Source: Marinobacter halophilus (lineage in GTDB: Bacteria; Pseudomonadota; Gammaproteobacteria; Pseudomonadales; Oleiphilaceae). Taken from it: a stretch of 64,000 bases of DNA. Shown here piece by piece: positions 63,748-64,000 of this stretch (the first letter of the stretch is position 1; each line of letters starts with the position of its first letter). Location: assembly GCF_003007685.1 (NCBI RefSeq), contig NZ_PXNN01000003.1:124001-188000 (forward strand), given 5' to 3'. The notes beneath the pieces are model-generated. The model saw nothing but the letters and a program-made list of their open reading frames with translations. It did no database searches and was not told the origin of the DNA. Both the position numbers and the translations under genes were made by a program.

Positions 63748-64000
63748 GTGAAACTAGACGTTCGAGGTGTAGAAGAAGGCCAGCCGATTCCCGATAAGTT
63801 TGCGTTTGGTGTGTTCAGTGAGCAGGACCACATGAGCTTTGGTCCAAACCGCAATCCTGAAATGGTTTGGGACGATGTGCCGGAAGGCACCAAAAGCTTT
63901 GTGGTGATGATGTTTGACCCTGACGTACCCAGTGTTGCCGACGATGTGAACCAGGAAGGCAAAACGGTCTCCAAAGAGCTGCCGCGGGTGGACTTCTTTC
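63748..64000 (+). CDS. PEBP/YbhB-YbcL family protein (3' end missing)
   Basis: Raf-kinase-inhibitor-like phosphatidylethanolamine-binding protein fold, cut by the window end after 84 codons. Visible family elements are FGPNRNPEMVWDDVPEGTKSF and VVMMFDPDVP, the DPDxP ligand-site motif. The start is GTG 63748 with AGGAG 8 nt upstream. Function in bacteria is not settled. Likely controlled by the divergent TetR protein. Confidence 0.85.
   Translation, partial: MKLDVRGVEEGQPIPDKFAFGVFSEQDHMSFGPNRNPEMVWDDVPEGTKSFVVMMFDPDVPSVADDVNQEGKTVSKELPRVDFF

Overview
The window reads as chromosomal DNA of a marine gammaproteobacterium, most likely Marinobacter or a close relative. This rests on protein content as I remember it, not on a database search: a monomeric NADP-isocitrate dehydrogenase, DUF6746 and DUF6164 proteins, an ectoine synthase, a TRAP transporter, an alanine-zipper lipoprotein and many PAS/GGDEF/hybrid-kinase signalling proteins. 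Both ends are cut inside genes: hrpB on the left and a PEBP/YbhB-like gene on the right. There is no CRISPR array, insertion sequence, prophage or integrase; the accessory flavour comes from signalling genes, small genes and long palindromes.

Layout. 1-5.1 kb: hrpB, DUF6746, an ATP-grasp protein and ornithine decarboxylase with a structured leader ending in a terminator hairpin. 5.1-12 kb, minus strand: a membrane protein of the Gcr 'recombinase' family, a CynX-like MFS carrier, a solitary ectoine synthase, and a DUF3482 GTPase overlapping a DUF2868 membrane protein. 12-21.2 kb: a lipoprotein hydrolase, then a complete D-3-hydroxybutyrate module: sigma-54 activator, TRAP dctPQM, 3-hydroxybutyrate dehydrogenase and acetoacetyl-CoA synthetase. 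A clear -24/-12 promoter and four copies of one palindrome (TGTCC-N8-GGACA type) tie the regulator to the operon and to itself. 21.2-28.7 kb: a long palindromic element, icd, ybaK, a diguanylate cyclase, a beta-lactamase-fold hydrolase and a lipoprotein of unknown function. 28.8-34.1 kb: a 7TM hybrid kinase with two receiver domains and an HPt domain, a four-helix membrane protein, a CheY-like regulator, and a minus-strand group of very small genes separated by terminator-like hairpins.

34.1-41 kb: a DEDD-type exonuclease, queC-queE (queuosine precursor), an AraC regulator, an alpha/beta hydrolase, and a WYL-domain regulator followed after 9 nt by a secreted nuclease. 41-46 kb: MFS carrier, MarR repressor with an MFS drug pump, a GDT1-type cation exporter and an L,D-transpeptidase. 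46-52.4 kb: SDR, NfeD-slipin pair, Lpp-like lipoprotein, a second L,D-transpeptidase, a K+/H+ antiporter and tRNA-Gly(CCC). 52.4-64 kb: type II NADH dehydrogenase, an HPt-REC-REC-degenerate GGDEF-EAL protein, two tandem paralogous sensor kinases preceded by the broken C-terminal end of a response regulator, a TetR repressor and a divergent PEBP gene.

The best-supported new observations are the palindrome set governing the hydroxybutyrate operon, the response-regulator remnant, the micro-gene cluster at 33.4-34.05 kb, the WYL-nuclease pair with a near-perfect operator-like palindrome, the ornithine decarboxylase leader and the solitary ectC. All regulatory assignments are inference from sequence.
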